Below are positions 34,200-42,638 of a DNA stretch of 64,000 nt, piece by piece. The stretch lies in assembly GCA_050948665.1 (NCBI GenBank), contig JBMNEH010000001.1, forward strand, positions 1,860,001-1,924,000, given 5' to 3'. Made by a program: the position numbers and the translations under genes. The first letter of the stretch is position 1. Each line of letters opens with the position of its first letter. The stretch is from JBMNEH01 sp050948665 (GTDB lineage: Bacteria; Bacillota; Clostridia; Christensenellales; UMGS416). Under the pieces are notes generated by a model that made no database searches, had not been told where the DNA came from, and saw nothing but the letters and a program-made list of their open reading frames with translations.

Positions 34200-34351
34200 G
34201 GTAACCCCGTGCCTCTGAGGATGCCTGCCCGTCCTATGCGTCCGGAAATGTGCGCCGATCCCGGCATGGGGCACAGAATGTCTGTATGAATGTCCTGCAA
34301 TACACGAAATACCATAGGAAACCCTCTGCAATGCGTGAAAAACAAGAAGTT

Positions 34352-34380
34352 TTGACAACTTTCCCGCACAGTGATATAGT
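34352..34380 (+). promoter_or_regulatory. Promoter of the pyridoxal kinase gene
   Basis: -35 TTGACA (34352-34357), 17-bp spacer, -10 TATAGT (34375-34380), 26 bp before the start codon. Confidence 0.75.
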
Positions 34381-34405
34381 ATTCCATCGGATAGGAGGCC
34401 ATGGT

Positions 34406-35254
34406 ATGGACAGGCAGAAAAGGATATTGGCGGTACATGATATATCCTGTGTAGGGCGGTGTTCACTGACGGTAGCGCTTCCTGTGCTGTGTTCTGCCGG
34501 TTTTGACACAGGTGTACTGCCTACGGCGGTTTTGTCCACTCATACGGGGGATTTTACCAACTACACCTATCGGGACCTGACAGAAGATATACTCCCGATA
34601 CTCCGTCATTGGGAGCAACTGGATTTGCAATTTGACGCCATTTATACGGGTTACATGGTTTCCCCGGAGCAGGTGACTCTCGTGGAAATGCTGTTTGACG
34701 CCTTTCCGGACGCTCTGCGTTTCGTAGATCCGGTAATGGCAGATAATGGTCGGCTGTACAAGGGCTTTTCAATAGATTTCCCCGAAAAGATCGCCCGTTT
34801 ATGCCGCCGTGCGCATTGGATGGTGCCGAATTTTACCGAGGCCTGCCTGCTTACGGGAATCCCATACCATGAAGGTTTACAGACACCGGAAGAGGTTCGA
34901 GCCGTTTTGGCTGCACTCCTGGATATGGGCGCGCAAAATGCCGTTCTGACAGGCGTCAGCTATCAGCCCGGAATGCTGGGTGTCGCTGCTGCCGCAGACG
35001 GACAGATGTTGCATGCCTTTTCGGAATGGATACCAGGTACATTCCACGGCACGGGAGATGTTTTCAGCAGCGGGCTGCTTGCGGGGCTGCTTCATGAATT
35101 GCCCAAAGAAAAGGCATTGCAAACAGCGGTAGCCTTTACCTGCCGCAGCATACACCGAACGGTCGAGCTGGGGCAGGAAGTGCGTTACGGCGTGGCCTTT
35201 GAGACCGCTTTGCCCTTTCTCATACATGCCTTGGGGATGACAGCAGAAGACTGA
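34406..35254 (+). CDS. Pyridoxal/pyridoxamine kinase (PfkB/ribokinase superfamily)
   Basis: 282 residues from the ATG at 34406 (GGAGG seven bases upstream). PdxK/PdxY-like features: RILAVHDISCVGRCSLTVALPVL at the start, LSTHTGDF, the YTGYMVS strand, VDPVMADNG, PNFTEACLLTG, and the anion-hole region PGTFHGTGDVFSSGLLAGLL with the catalytic Asp. It phosphorylates B6 vitamers with ATP. PdxK and ThiD-like members of this group are not always separable, but the length and N-terminus favour pyridoxal kinase. Monocistronic by its own promoter. Confidence 0.88.
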   Translation: MDRQKRILAVHDISCVGRCSLTVALPVLCSAGFDTGVLPTAVLSTHTGDFTNYTYRDLTEDILPILRHWEQLDLQFDAIYTGYMVSPEQVTLVEMLFDAFPDALRFVDPVMADNGRLYKGFSIDFPEKIARLCRRAHWMVPNFTEACLLTGIPYHEGLQTPEEVRAVLAALLDMGAQNAVLTGVSYQPGMLGVAAAADGQMLHAFSEWIPGTFHGTGDVFSSGLLAGLLHELPKEKALQTAVAFTCRSIHRTVELGQEVRYGVAFETALPFLIHALGMTAED

Positions 35255-35299
35255 TGCTCCGTCCCCGGTTTTTCAAAGAACTGTAGCCGGACGCAGTAA

Positions 35300-35324
35300 A
35301 CCGGCAATCCTGCCGGTCCTCTTG
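35300..35324 (+). terminator. Possible weak terminator after the pyridoxal kinase gene
   Basis: Hairpin ACCGGCA/TGCCGGT (7 bp, 4-nt loop) followed by CCTCTTG; the T-tract is poor. Confidence 0.35.
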
Positions 35325-35350
35325 TCCCCGGCGGGATTATCATGTATAAT
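35322..35350 (+). promoter_or_regulatory. Promoter of upp
   Basis: -35 TTGTCC (35322-35327), 17-bp spacer, -10 TATAAT (35345-35350). Confidence 0.55.
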
Positions 35351-35400
35351 CTAATACTAAAAGGGGCGGTCGCACCGCTGAAAATAACTGGGAGGTTTGC

Positions 35401-36030
35401 GTGGGTACATTACATATCATTGATCACCCATTGATTCAGCATAAGCTGACGATTATGCGTGATAAGAACACAGGGCCGAAAGAGTTTCGGGAGCTATTGG
35501 ACGAAATCTCCATGTTGATGGCATACGAAGTCACCCGGGATCTGGCTTTGATGGATGTGGAGATTGAAACACCCATGTCTCTCACAACAGCGAAATCCCT
35601 TGCCGGAAAGAAATTGGGTGTGATCCCCGTATTGCGGGCCGGGCTGGGCATGGTGGATGCCATTCTGCGCCTGGTGCCTGCGGCACGGGTCGGGCATATC
35701 GGCCTCTATCGGGACCCTGATACCCTGGAGCCGGTGGAGTATTACTGCAAGCTTCCCGCAGACGCGCCCGAACGGGTATTAATCGTGGTAGATCCCATGC
35801 TGGCAACCGGCGGCTCCGCTTCCGCGGCCGTTTCCTTTCTCAAGCAGCGCGGTTGTTACCAAATCCGACTGATGCATCTACTGGCCGTTCCTGAGGGCAT
35901 TGCCCGAGTGCAGAAAGATCATCCCGATGTGGAAATCTATGTTGCCGCCGTAGACGAAAGGCTGAACGAACATGGCTACATTATACCCGGCCTGGGAGAC
36001 GCGGGCGACCGCCTCTATGGCACAAAATAA
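35401..36030 (+). CDS. upp: Uracil phosphoribosyltransferase
   Basis: 209 residues, full length, beginning with a GTG at 35401 after GGGAGG. The PRPP-binding loop VVDPMLATGGSA, the uracil-binding C-terminus (YIIPGLGDAGDRLYGTK) and PVLRAGLGM are conserved. It salvages uracil to UMP. Single gene; the long leader of about 45 nt shows no attenuator. Confidence 0.97.
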   Translation: MGTLHIIDHPLIQHKLTIMRDKNTGPKEFRELLDEISMLMAYEVTRDLALMDVEIETPMSLTTAKSLAGKKLGVIPVLRAGLGMVDAILRLVPAARVGHIGLYRDPDTLEPVEYYCKLPADAPERVLIVVDPMLATGGSASAAVSFLKQRGCYQIRLMHLLAVPEGIARVQKDHPDVEIYVAAVDERLNEHGYIIPGLGDAGDRLYGTK

Positions 36031-36263
36031 AGTCTCTTTATTATAGTGCGGAACTGGAATAAAAGGCAAAAAAAGGGATTGGCAAACATATCCTTCTTAT
36101 TCTTAAACAACCGCCCGGATTCGCAGTGAGGGGGCGAAAAGCCGTTCATCCGACAGAGAAACGAAGCTTCGCTGACAAAACAAAGCCATCCTGGCTCCTG
36201 TGCTATCATACGGCGAAGTCGCTTTCGTCGTCCTTATGAAATCATCAACAAACCGGAGGATTC

Positions 36264-36974
36264 ATGTTACTTTACATCATACGTCACGGCGCGCCGGATT
36301 ACAAAAAAGACTGTCTTCTCCCGCGGGGAAAACTTCAGGCCGAAGCGTTGTCTCTCCGCCTTTGTCTGCAGGGATTTGACAAGATTTACAGCTCTCCCAT
36401 GGGACGGGCCCGGGAAACCGCCCGGCCCACCAGTGATATTTTAGGCAAGCCCATGGAAATCCTGGAGTGGACCAGTGAGGATCTGGCATGGCAGCAAATG
36501 TCTATTGAAGATCCGGTCTTCGGGCGGCGCTGGTGCTGGGGGCACACGGACCCATCCGGTTTTATCAATGATGATACCCTGTATAATAACCGGGATTGGT
36601 TCGATCTGCCCTGTTTCTCCGGTACCGATGTCAGGGGCTGCTGGAAACGGGTTTCCGAAGCATCGGACGATTTTTTGGAGGGCCTGGGATACAAGCATGA
36701 CGGTGCATCCTACCGTATTCTGCGTCCAAGCGAGGAACGGGTGGCGGTATTCTGCCATGAGGGCTTCGGTACCGTTTGGCTGTCCTGGCTGTTGAATATT
36801 CCTCTCCATCTGTTCTGCATGTCCTTTGGCATCGCCTTGAGCAGTATCACTATACTGGACTTTAAGAATTTTGATAACAGATGGACCTCTCCTCGCTGCC
36901 TCACACTGTCGGATACTTCTCACCTCTACGGCAGTCGGCTTCCTGTGGAACATAATAACGGCGTGAAACTATAG
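36264..36974 (+). CDS. Histidine phosphatase superfamily protein (phosphoglycerate-mutase-like)
   Basis: 236 residues, AGGAGG-like CGGAGG upstream. The RHG catalytic motif is at the N-terminus (YIIRHGAPDY), the conserved Arg is in SSPMGRARETA, and the second His is in AVFCHEGFG. The middle holds a longer insertion (about residues 80-150, rich in aromatic residues) than classical GpmB or CobC proteins. It is probably a phosphatase acting on a small phosphorylated metabolite; the substrate is unknown. Stands alone. Confidence 0.85.
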   Translation: MLLYIIRHGAPDYKKDCLLPRGKLQAEALSLRLCLQGFDKIYSSPMGRARETARPTSDILGKPMEILEWTSEDLAWQQMSIEDPVFGRRWCWGHTDPSGFINDDTLYNNRDWFDLPCFSGTDVRGCWKRVSEASDDFLEGLGYKHDGASYRILRPSEERVAVFCHEGFGTVWLSWLLNIPLHLFCMSFGIALSSITILDFKNFDNRWTSPRCLTLSDTSHLYGSRLPVEHNNGVKL

Positions 36975-37072
36975 GAGAACCTGCCGCGACTTCTGCGAGT
37001 GTATCCACATTGCCCGGGCGCAATTTTCGGTCCTTTCTGTATATTGCCAAGAGCGCTGCAGTGGCGGAAATA

Positions 37073-37100
37073 TTGACGGTTATCGCGGTTGTGATATAAT
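37073..37100 (+). promoter_or_regulatory. Promoter of the nitroreductase gene
   Basis: -35 TTGACG (37073-37078), 16-bp spacer, -10 TATAAT (37095-37100), 38 bp before the start codon. Confidence 0.7.
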
Positions 37101-37138
37101 TGATGCAATGAATCTATCATGTAATTTAGGAGGTGCCT

Positions 37139-37669
37139 ATGCAAAACGCTGTGTTGAACGCAATACTATCCCGTCGCTCTACTCGCAGATATACCCGTGA
37201 ACCGGTCTCCCGCGAAGCGATCGAAACGATACTGCAGGCCGGTATTAACGCGCCCTCGGCCATGAATAAACAGGACTGGAAAATTGTGGCTGTTACCGAC
37301 AGGGATTTTATCGGAAAATTGGACGCCGCCTGGGAAGCCCTCGGCAGTAACGGAAAGCCCTCCTCGGAAACGCGTTTCTATGACGCTCCCACAGTGATTT
37401 TTGTGTTTGGTCAATCCGATATAAATGCCGGAATGGCCATCGAGAATATGTGTCTGGCAGCCGAATCCTTGGGGTTGGGCACCGTGATCATCGGCTCGGT
37501 GAATGTGCTTTTGAATGAACCGGTCGGCGCACCGTGGAAGAAAGCGCTGGGTTGTCCGGAAGAGTACCGCCACACCTGCTGTATCTCCCTGGGACATAAG
37601 GCTGAATTCCCGAACGCGAAGCCCCGGGATGCCTCGAAATCCATTATAATGGACAAAATTACATCCTAA
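37139..37669 (+). CDS. Nitroreductase family FMN enzyme
   Basis: 176 residues from the ATG at 37139, preceded by TTAGGAGG; the GTG at 37133 lies too close to it. FMN-binding features: AILSRRSTRRYTREPV at the N-terminus, AGINAPSAMNKQDWKIV, and AAESLGLGTVIIGSVN in the second half. It reduces nitro-aromatics, quinones or related compounds with NAD(P)H; the physiological substrate is not readable. Confidence 0.88.
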   Translation: MQNAVLNAILSRRSTRRYTREPVSREAIETILQAGINAPSAMNKQDWKIVAVTDRDFIGKLDAAWEALGSNGKPSSETRFYDAPTVIFVFGQSDINAGMAIENMCLAAESLGLGTVIIGSVNVLLNEPVGAPWKKALGCPEEYRHTCCISLGHKAEFPNAKPRDASKSIIMDKITS

Positions 37670-37676
37670 GGCAAGG

Positions 37677-37697
37677 CGGCGAATAACGCCGTTTTTT
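37677..37697 (+). terminator. Terminator of the nitroreductase gene
   Basis: CGGCG-AATAA-CGCCG hairpin followed by TTTTTT. Confidence 0.85.
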
Positions 37698-37740
37698 GTT
37701 CCCGCTTCACCCCCCATGATGTTATCTGCTTTTACACGAG

Positions 37741-37775
37741 GGAAGCCCGGAATCATCCCGGGCTTCCTTTATTTG
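37741..37775 (+). terminator. Second strong hairpin, between the nitroreductase and kor genes
   Basis: GGAAGCCCGG / CCGGGCTTCC (10 bp, 7-nt loop) followed by TTTATTTG on the + strand. It may act as a backup terminator for the rightward gene and as a 3'-end hairpin for the leftward kor operon. Confidence 0.7.
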
Positions 37776-37777
37776 TT

Positions 37778-38311
37778 TCACACCAACTTTGCGCCAGCCT
37801 CCAGTGCCTTGCGGTTAATATCCCACAATCTAGCCCGTCTCTCTCCAAACACCTTTGTGAAGACCTTTCCCACAGTCTCAGGCTGTACGACACCGGTAAG
37901 CTTCAGTAAAGCGCCGAGCATGACCATGCCCGCAACCCTAACATTGCCAAGTTCCATCGCGATCTCATTGGCAGGGATCCTGTAAACTCTCACATCCTTC
38001 CGGGCCACCTCCCGCTCAATCAGAGAACTATTGACCAGAACGATTCCGCTGGGTACCACACTCTTCTCAAAAGTATCCAGGGAAGGGAGGTTCATCGCCA
38101 AAAGGCAGTTGGGTTCCGTTACCACGGGAGAACCGACCGGCTCATCGGAAACAATGACACCGCAATAAGCAGCGCCGCCCCGCATCTCAGGACCATAGCT
38201 TGGCATCCAGGAAACCTCATTTCCCTCTTCCATGCCTCCGTAGGTCAGTAATTCACCCAAAGACATAATACCCTGTCCGCCGAATCCGGCTATCATAAAC
38301 TCGTGCAGCAT
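37778..38311 (-). CDS. 2-oxoacid:ferredoxin oxidoreductase, gamma subunit
   Basis: 177 residues. The gamma-subunit signature FMIAGFGGQGIMSLGELL is at the N-terminus, with SWMPSYGPEMRGGAAYC and the LLAMNLPSLDTF region following. It completes a four-subunit enzyme (D-A-B-C order) that oxidatively decarboxylates a 2-oxoacid with CoA and ferredoxin. It lies 1 bp after korB and is the last gene of the operon. Confidence 0.92.
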   Translation of the reverse strand: MLHEFMIAGFGGQGIMSLGELLTYGGMEEGNEVSWMPSYGPEMRGGAAYCGVIVSDEPVGSPVVTEPNCLLAMNLPSLDTFEKSVVPSGIVLVNSSLIEREVARKDVRVYRIPANEIAMELGNVRVAGMVMLGALLKLTGVVQPETVGKVFTKVFGERRARLWDINRKALEAGAKLV

Positions 38312-38312
38312 C

Positions 38313-39050
38313 CTACTCTCCCTCCTTATAACAGCCCAGAGGATAATAGGGAATCATCTTCTCCTCCACCCAGTTCAGAGCTTCCTTGGGAGACATACCC
38401 CAGTTGGTAGGGCAGGTGGAAAGTACCTCAACAAGAGAAAAACCCTTCCTCTCCGCATTCCGCCGAAAAGATTTCAAAATGGCCTTTTTAGCCCCCAACA
38501 CATGCCTGGGATTATTCACTGCCACCCTCTCAAAATACTGAGGACCGTCCAGTTGGGAAAGCATTTCACAGATTTTAATGGGCAGTCCTGCGGTCTCTGG
38601 ATCCCGGCCATAGGGAGAGGTGGTTGTCACCTGTCCGGGCAGGGAAGTGGGTGCCATCTGGCCATGGGTCATACCGTATACCGCATTGTTAATGAAAATA
38701 ACCGTGATGTTTTCGTTCCGAGCCGCTGCGTGGACGATTTCCGCCGTGCCGATTGATGCCAGATCTCCGTCTCCCTGATATGTGAATACGATGGCATCGG
38801 GATGGACACGGTGTATGCCCGTCGCTACCGCGGGAGCACGGCCGTGGGCAGCCTCCTGCATATCACAATTGAAATAATTATAAGCAAACACGGCGCAACC
38901 CACCGGGGCAACCCCTATCGCCCGATCCTGCAGCCCCAGTTCTTCTATCGACTCCGCTACAAGGCGGTGAACAATGCCATGGGTACAGCCCGGGCAATAA
39001 TGGGTAGGGATATCCGTAAGCATCCCTGTCCTTTTGAACACAACTGCCAT
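38313..39050 (-). CDS. 2-oxoacid:ferredoxin oxidoreductase, beta subunit (TPP-binding)
   Basis: 245 residues. The thiamine diphosphate motif GDGDLASIGTAEIVHAA ... FINNAVYGMTHGQ is intact and the N-terminal CPGCTHG cysteine pair that helps ligate a cluster is present. Best fit is the 2-oxoglutarate or branched-chain 2-ketoacid group (Kor/Vor) rather than pyruvate:ferredoxin oxidoreductase, from the subunit layout. It shares one base with the alpha-subunit stop. Confidence 0.92.
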   Translation of the reverse strand: MAVVFKRTGMLTDIPTHYCPGCTHGIVHRLVAESIEELGLQDRAIGVAPVGCAVFAYNYFNCDMQEAAHGRAPAVATGIHRVHPDAIVFTYQGDGDLASIGTAEIVHAAARNENITVIFINNAVYGMTHGQMAPTSLPGQVTTTSPYGRDPETAGLPIKICEMLSQLDGPQYFERVAVNNPRHVLGAKKAILKSFRRNAERKGFSLVEVLSTCPTNWGMSPKEALNWVEEKMIPYYPLGCYKEGE

Positions 39051-40114
39051 TACGCTTTCCCTCCCAGAATTTTCTTTACTTCTTCCACGATTTCCCTGGG
39101 CGTTGGGATCATGCCACCGGTACGACCGTAGAAATCGACAGGCGCCCTGCCGTTCACCGCCAACCGAATGTCATCCACCATCTGCCCGGCAGACATTTCC
39201 ACTGACAGGAAGCGTTTTGCGCCGTCGGCGATTACTTTATCGAATGCCACATCCGGGAAGGGCCACAGTGTTTTGGGGCGAATCAGGCCGACCCTAATCC
39301 CTTCCTCCGCAAGTCTGGCAATCGCAGACTTTACGATGCGCGCGGTAGTACCGTAGGCAACCAATATCAGCTCCGCGTCCCGGGTACGATAATCCTCCCA
39401 ATCGACCTCATTTTTCCTGATCGTATCATACACGGCGGACAGGCGCGCATTCACTCTCTCCAACTCAGCCGCCTGTATATAAAGAGAATTAATGATATTT
39501 GGCTTTTTGCGACCATGAAGCCCGGTGGTCGCCCAAGTCTTCTCCGGGAGCTTCCGGGGTATATAGCAACCCATTTCGACCGGCTCCATCATCTGTCCCA
39601 GCATTCCGTCTCCGCAGAGTATGGTAGGAAGACGATATTGGTCCGCGATATCAAAGCCGAGCGCCACCATATCCACAGCCTCCTGTACCGTAGAAGGCGC
39701 CAATACAACCGTGCGATAATCGCCATGGCCGCCGCCGCGGGTGGACTGGTAGTAGTCACTCTGGGCCGGCTGTATGCCGCCTAATCCGGGGCCGCCTCTC
39801 ATCATATTCACAATCAGGCAGGGCAACTCCGCACCACAGATATAGGATATACCCTCCTGCTTAAGGCTTATACCGGGGCTGGAGGAGCTGGTCATCACCC
39901 GGGCGCCTGCACCTGCCGCGCCGTAAACCATATTGATCGCCGCTACTTCGGACTCAGCCTGTATAAAGGTTCCCCCCACCTGGGGCATACGCCTGGACAT
40001 ATACTCTGGGATCTGGTTCTGCGGCGTGATGGGATACCCGAAAAAGAAGCGGCAACCCGCCTGTATAGCGGCTTCGGCGATCGCCTCATTGCCTTTCATC
40101 AGTATTCTAGCCAT
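39050..40114 (-). CDS. 2-oxoacid:ferredoxin oxidoreductase, alpha subunit
   Basis: 354 residues from the ATG at 40114; a longer frame to 40183 reads back through the ferredoxin gene and is not used. The N-terminal FFGYPITPQNQIPEYMSRR, with the ESEVAAINMVYGAAGAGAR and SSSSPGISLKQEG motifs, is typical. It pairs with the beta subunit to form the catalytic core. It lies 5 bp after the ferredoxin gene. Confidence 0.93.
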   Translation of the reverse strand: MARILMKGNEAIAEAAIQAGCRFFFGYPITPQNQIPEYMSRRMPQVGGTFIQAESEVAAINMVYGAAGAGARVMTSSSSPGISLKQEGISYICGAELPCLIVNMMRGGPGLGGIQPAQSDYYQSTRGGGHGDYRTVVLAPSTVQEAVDMVALGFDIADQYRLPTILCGDGMLGQMMEPVEMGCYIPRKLPEKTWATTGLHGRKKPNIINSLYIQAAELERVNARLSAVYDTIRKNEVDWEDYRTRDAELILVAYGTTARIVKSAIARLAEEGIRVGLIRPKTLWPFPDVAFDKVIADGAKRFLSVEMSAGQMVDDIRLAVNGRAPVDFYGRTGGMIPTPREIVEEVKKILGGKA

Positions 40115-40119
40115 TTTCT

Positions 40120-40326
40120 CTACCTTTCTACCGTAATACATACATCCGGGCACATCAGCGCGCACTGGGAACATCCGATACAATTCTCCGGCGCAACAAC
40201 CGATGAAGGATTATAGCCCTTTTGATTGATTTCTTTTGTATCAAGAGCCAGTACGCCCCGGGGACAAACGTCCACACAAAGACCACAGCCCTTGCAGCGG
40301 TGAATATCAATGGTTACACCTGCCAT
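40120..40326 (-). CDS. 2-oxoacid:ferredoxin oxidoreductase, delta (2x[4Fe-4S] ferredoxin) subunit
   Basis: 68 residues with two cluster motifs: CKGCGLCVDVCP and CIGCSQCALMCP. It passes electrons from the TPP site to external ferredoxin. First gene of the operon, with AGGGAGG upstream and its own promoter. Confidence 0.92.
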   Translation of the reverse strand: MAGVTIDIHRCKGCGLCVDVCPRGVLALDTKEINQKGYNPSSVVAPENCIGCSQCALMCPDVCITVER

Positions 40327-40357
40327 AGGATTCCCTCCCTCTTAAGTTTCCTATACC

Positions 40358-40385
40358 ATTCTACCACTTTACGAAAAGATGTCAA
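40358..40385 (-). promoter_or_regulatory. Promoter of the kor operon
   Basis: Leftward -35 TTGACA (40380-40385), 16-bp spacer, -10 TAGAAT (40358-40363). Confidence 0.65.
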
Positions 40386-40674
40386 TATTGTATACAAACG
40401 GCGGGAGAGAGAACCGGTGTGTATCCTCGATTTTCTGAAAACAGGAAATCCCATGATATGGGTCGCAACCTTGGTCCGGCGTTCTTTCCCATTGCGGCCC
40501 CTCTTGCCGCAGTGCCGTGCAGCTTTATCCCGGGCAGCACGGATGCTCGATGCCGGATACGCAGACAAACCGGGGGTCTGTTTTCTTGGAGAGACTCTGC
40601 AAGTCGAACTTGTCAGGGCAGCCGGGAAATTTCCATAAACTGCTGCTTGCCTGCTGTATAAATAATTCGCCAAT

Positions 40675-40697
40675 AAAAAAGCCCCCGATAACGGGGA
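40675..40697 (-). terminator. Terminator of the sugar isomerase gene
   Basis: Leftward CCCCG-TTAT-CGGGG hairpin followed by GCTTTTTT. Confidence 0.85.
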
Positions 40698-40712
40698 CTT
40701 TTCCGGAAATAC

Positions 40713-41462
40713 TCAGGTAATGTTTCTCAGATAACGGAGGCTCTCCGCAATATTATCCAGCAAATCATCAGCCTCAGCCTCGTATTCGATGGTATACCAG
40801 GTTACGCCGAGTTTCTTTCCTTTGGCTATGATCGCGGGAAAATCGATACAGCCCTGACCGACGGGCAGGTCCCCCGCTTCACCAACTCTTCTCAGTTCTT
40901 TAATATGGAGCAGACGGCAGTGCGCCGGATACTTCTCCATTACCGACAATGCGGATACACCGGCATTCTCTACCCAGCAGGTATCCAGCTGCATTTTTAC
41001 AAAGACGGGATCCACGTTGTCAAAGAGGATATATTCCGGACAGGTATCCCCAACGGGGTCAAATTCATAAGAATGGTTATGATAGCCGAACCACATGCCA
41101 GCATCCGCAACCTGTTTACCGATCTCATTAAATTCACCAGCAATACGGAACCACCCGGACGCCGCATCCTCGCCAGGCTTCGGTCGGGCGCCGGGGCATA
41201 CGATATAATCCGCACCCAGTGTTTGAGAATAAGCGATCACATCCTCAAGGTTTTGTGTCAACTGATCATAACCGACATGGCTTCCCGCGGTAACCAAGCC
41301 GATCTTATCCATTGCGGCTTTCAGTTCCCGGGCAGATAACCCGTCATAACCGGCAAACTCCGCGCCGTCATATCCCATTGCCTTTACCTGCTTCAGCACA
41401 GGGATCATATTCCCCGGCGTAAGGGAACGTAACGAATACATTTGTAAAGCGATTTTTTCCAT
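40713..41462 (-). CDS. Sugar phosphate isomerase/epimerase (TIM barrel)
   Basis: 249 residues from the ATG at 41462 (AGGAGG five bases upstream). Xylose-isomerase-like barrel starting KIALQMYSLRSL, with metal-site candidates in WFGYHNHSYEF, MQLDTCWVENAG and the C-terminal WYTIEYEAEADD. The sequence belongs to the broad IolE/Hyi-like group; substrate unknown. Distinct from the truncated isomerase at the window start. It has its own terminator and no close partner. Confidence 0.88.
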   Translation of the reverse strand: MEKIALQMYSLRSLTPGNMIPVLKQVKAMGYDGAEFAGYDGLSARELKAAMDKIGLVTAGSHVGYDQLTQNLEDVIAYSQTLGADYIVCPGARPKPGEDAASGWFRIAGEFNEIGKQVADAGMWFGYHNHSYEFDPVGDTCPEYILFDNVDPVFVKMQLDTCWVENAGVSALSVMEKYPAHCRLLHIKELRRVGEAGDLPVGQGCIDFPAIIAKGKKLGVTWYTIEYEAEADDLLDNIAESLRYLRNIT

Positions 41463-41582
41463 ATACTCCTCCTTCATACCGGCGATTGCAGGCGTGGCGA
41501 ACCTCGGCAACCATTTCCTATACCGGTTGATTATTCTGCAGATGACAGTTTTTCCCTTCCATACCGCCGGAAATAGGTGAAA

Positions 41583-41603
41583 GCCCCCGGCAGAGTCGGG
41601 GGC
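41583..41603 (-). terminator. Terminator of the rubrerythrin gene
   Basis: Leftward GCCCCCG/CGGGGGC hairpin with a 7-nt loop followed by TTTCACC, 13 bp after the stop codon. Confidence 0.75.
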
Positions 41604-41615
41604 ACGAAAGTGTAA

Positions 41616-42158
41616 TCAATAATTCTCAGCCTGCACCATGAAGTAGGCCTGCGGATGTTCACAGACGGGGCAAACCAGAGGCGCCTTCTTGCCAATGACC
41701 AGATGACCGCAATTGATGCACTGCCACATCACATCGCCGTCCTTGGAAAACACCAGGCCTTCCTCCAGGTTATCCAGCAGCTTCAGATACCGCTCTTCAT
41801 GCGCCTTTTCTATTTTCGCGACCATCGTAAAGAGCGCGGCAATCTTATCGAAGCCTTCCTCTTTCGCTTCGACAGCAAAGCGGGCATACATATCCGTCCA
41901 TTCGTAGTTTTCTCCGGCAGCGGCATCCTTCAGGTTTGCGGCTGTGTCCGGTATCTCGCCATCATGAAGCAGCTTGAACCAGATTTTTGCATGCTCTTTC
42001 TCATTCTCGGCTGTCTCCATAAACAGATCCGCGATCTGTTCGTACCCTTCTTTTCTGGCTTTGGAGGCATAATACGTGTACTTCGTTCTGGCCTGGGACT
42101 CCCCCGCAAAGGCCTCCTTCAGATTAGCCTCAGTCTTGGTGCCTTTTAAATCCTTCAT
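41616..42158 (-). CDS. rbr: Rubrerythrin
   Basis: 180 residues from the ATG at 42158 (AGGAGA upstream). An N-terminal four-helix diiron domain (LKEAFAGESQARTKYTYYA, ENEKEHAKIWFKLL, FDKIAALFTMVAKIEKAHEERY) is followed by a C-terminal rubredoxin-like domain with CINCG and CPVCE for one Fe. It reduces hydrogen peroxide in anaerobes. The start codon is about 195 nt from the predicted transcription start, an unusually long leader. Confidence 0.95.
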   Translation of the reverse strand: MKDLKGTKTEANLKEAFAGESQARTKYTYYASKARKEGYEQIADLFMETAENEKEHAKIWFKLLHDGEIPDTAANLKDAAAGENYEWTDMYARFAVEAKEEGFDKIAALFTMVAKIEKAHEERYLKLLDNLEEGLVFSKDGDVMWQCINCGHLVIGKKAPLVCPVCEHPQAYFMVQAENY

Positions 42159-42638
42159 TTTCTCGTCTCCTGTTCCATATTTGAAAGCTGCGGCCATGCC
42201 GCACGCAATCAAGCAATATCCTCTGGTACAAACTTCATGCAGAGTCCGTTGAAAACCGTTCTACCGTTGGGTGAACTGTTTCGGCATCATCTTGTCAGCC
42301 GTACGATACCACTCCGCAGAATCCCGCCCACGGGGTCCTCTATGACATCTCTGCTTGCATAATGTTATCAAAGCTTTATTGATTTGTCAAACTGTGGTCC
42401 ATACGCCGGCAAAACCAGATGCCGGCAAAAATCCCCCACGGTTTTTGAGAAAATACGGCTGCGGCAAATGGCTGCAATCTCCCCAGGGGCAGATCTGCGC
42501 AGCCGACGATCCGGCATTTCCTGCGAACATGCGGAACAGGTCTTAAAATTGCTGCGTAAAAAATCCACCCTGCCGGGCAGTAGGACGGGTTGAGGTGCAG
42601 ACAAATTATTTGCATGTCTACCTGAATAAGGTGCCTGT
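42159..42638 (-). other. Long rubrerythrin leader and truA-rbr spacer
   Basis: Bases 42159-42355 form the rbr leader (about 195 nt). It is GC-rich and can form several short hairpins but I recognise no riboswitch. Bases 42391-42638 hold no supported gene; GCCGGCAAAA occurs twice (42405-42414 and 42421-42430), which also makes a GCCGGC-centred hairpin without a T-tract. Confidence 0.5.
42362..42390 (-). promoter_or_regulatory. Promoter of the rubrerythrin gene
   Basis: Leftward -35 TTGACA (42385-42390), 17-bp AT-rich spacer, -10 TAACAT (42362-42367). Confidence 0.65.

Larger units (their letters stand above)
40327..40712 (-). other. Intergenic region between the kor operon and a sugar isomerase gene
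   Basis: It contains the kor promoter (40358-40385) at its left end and the terminator of the isomerase gene (40675-40697) at its right end. Between about 40390 and 40670 I see no gene on either strand with a ribosome binding site and recognisable product. Confidence 0.5.

Noticed and set aside
40222..40638. Rightward open frame across the kor promoter region
   Set aside because: It begins inside the ferredoxin gene in antisense, and its content has no recognisable domain.
42399..42430. GCCGGC hairpin as terminator of truA
   Set aside because: No T-tract in either direction; only a short duplicated GCCGGCAAAA remains as an explanation.
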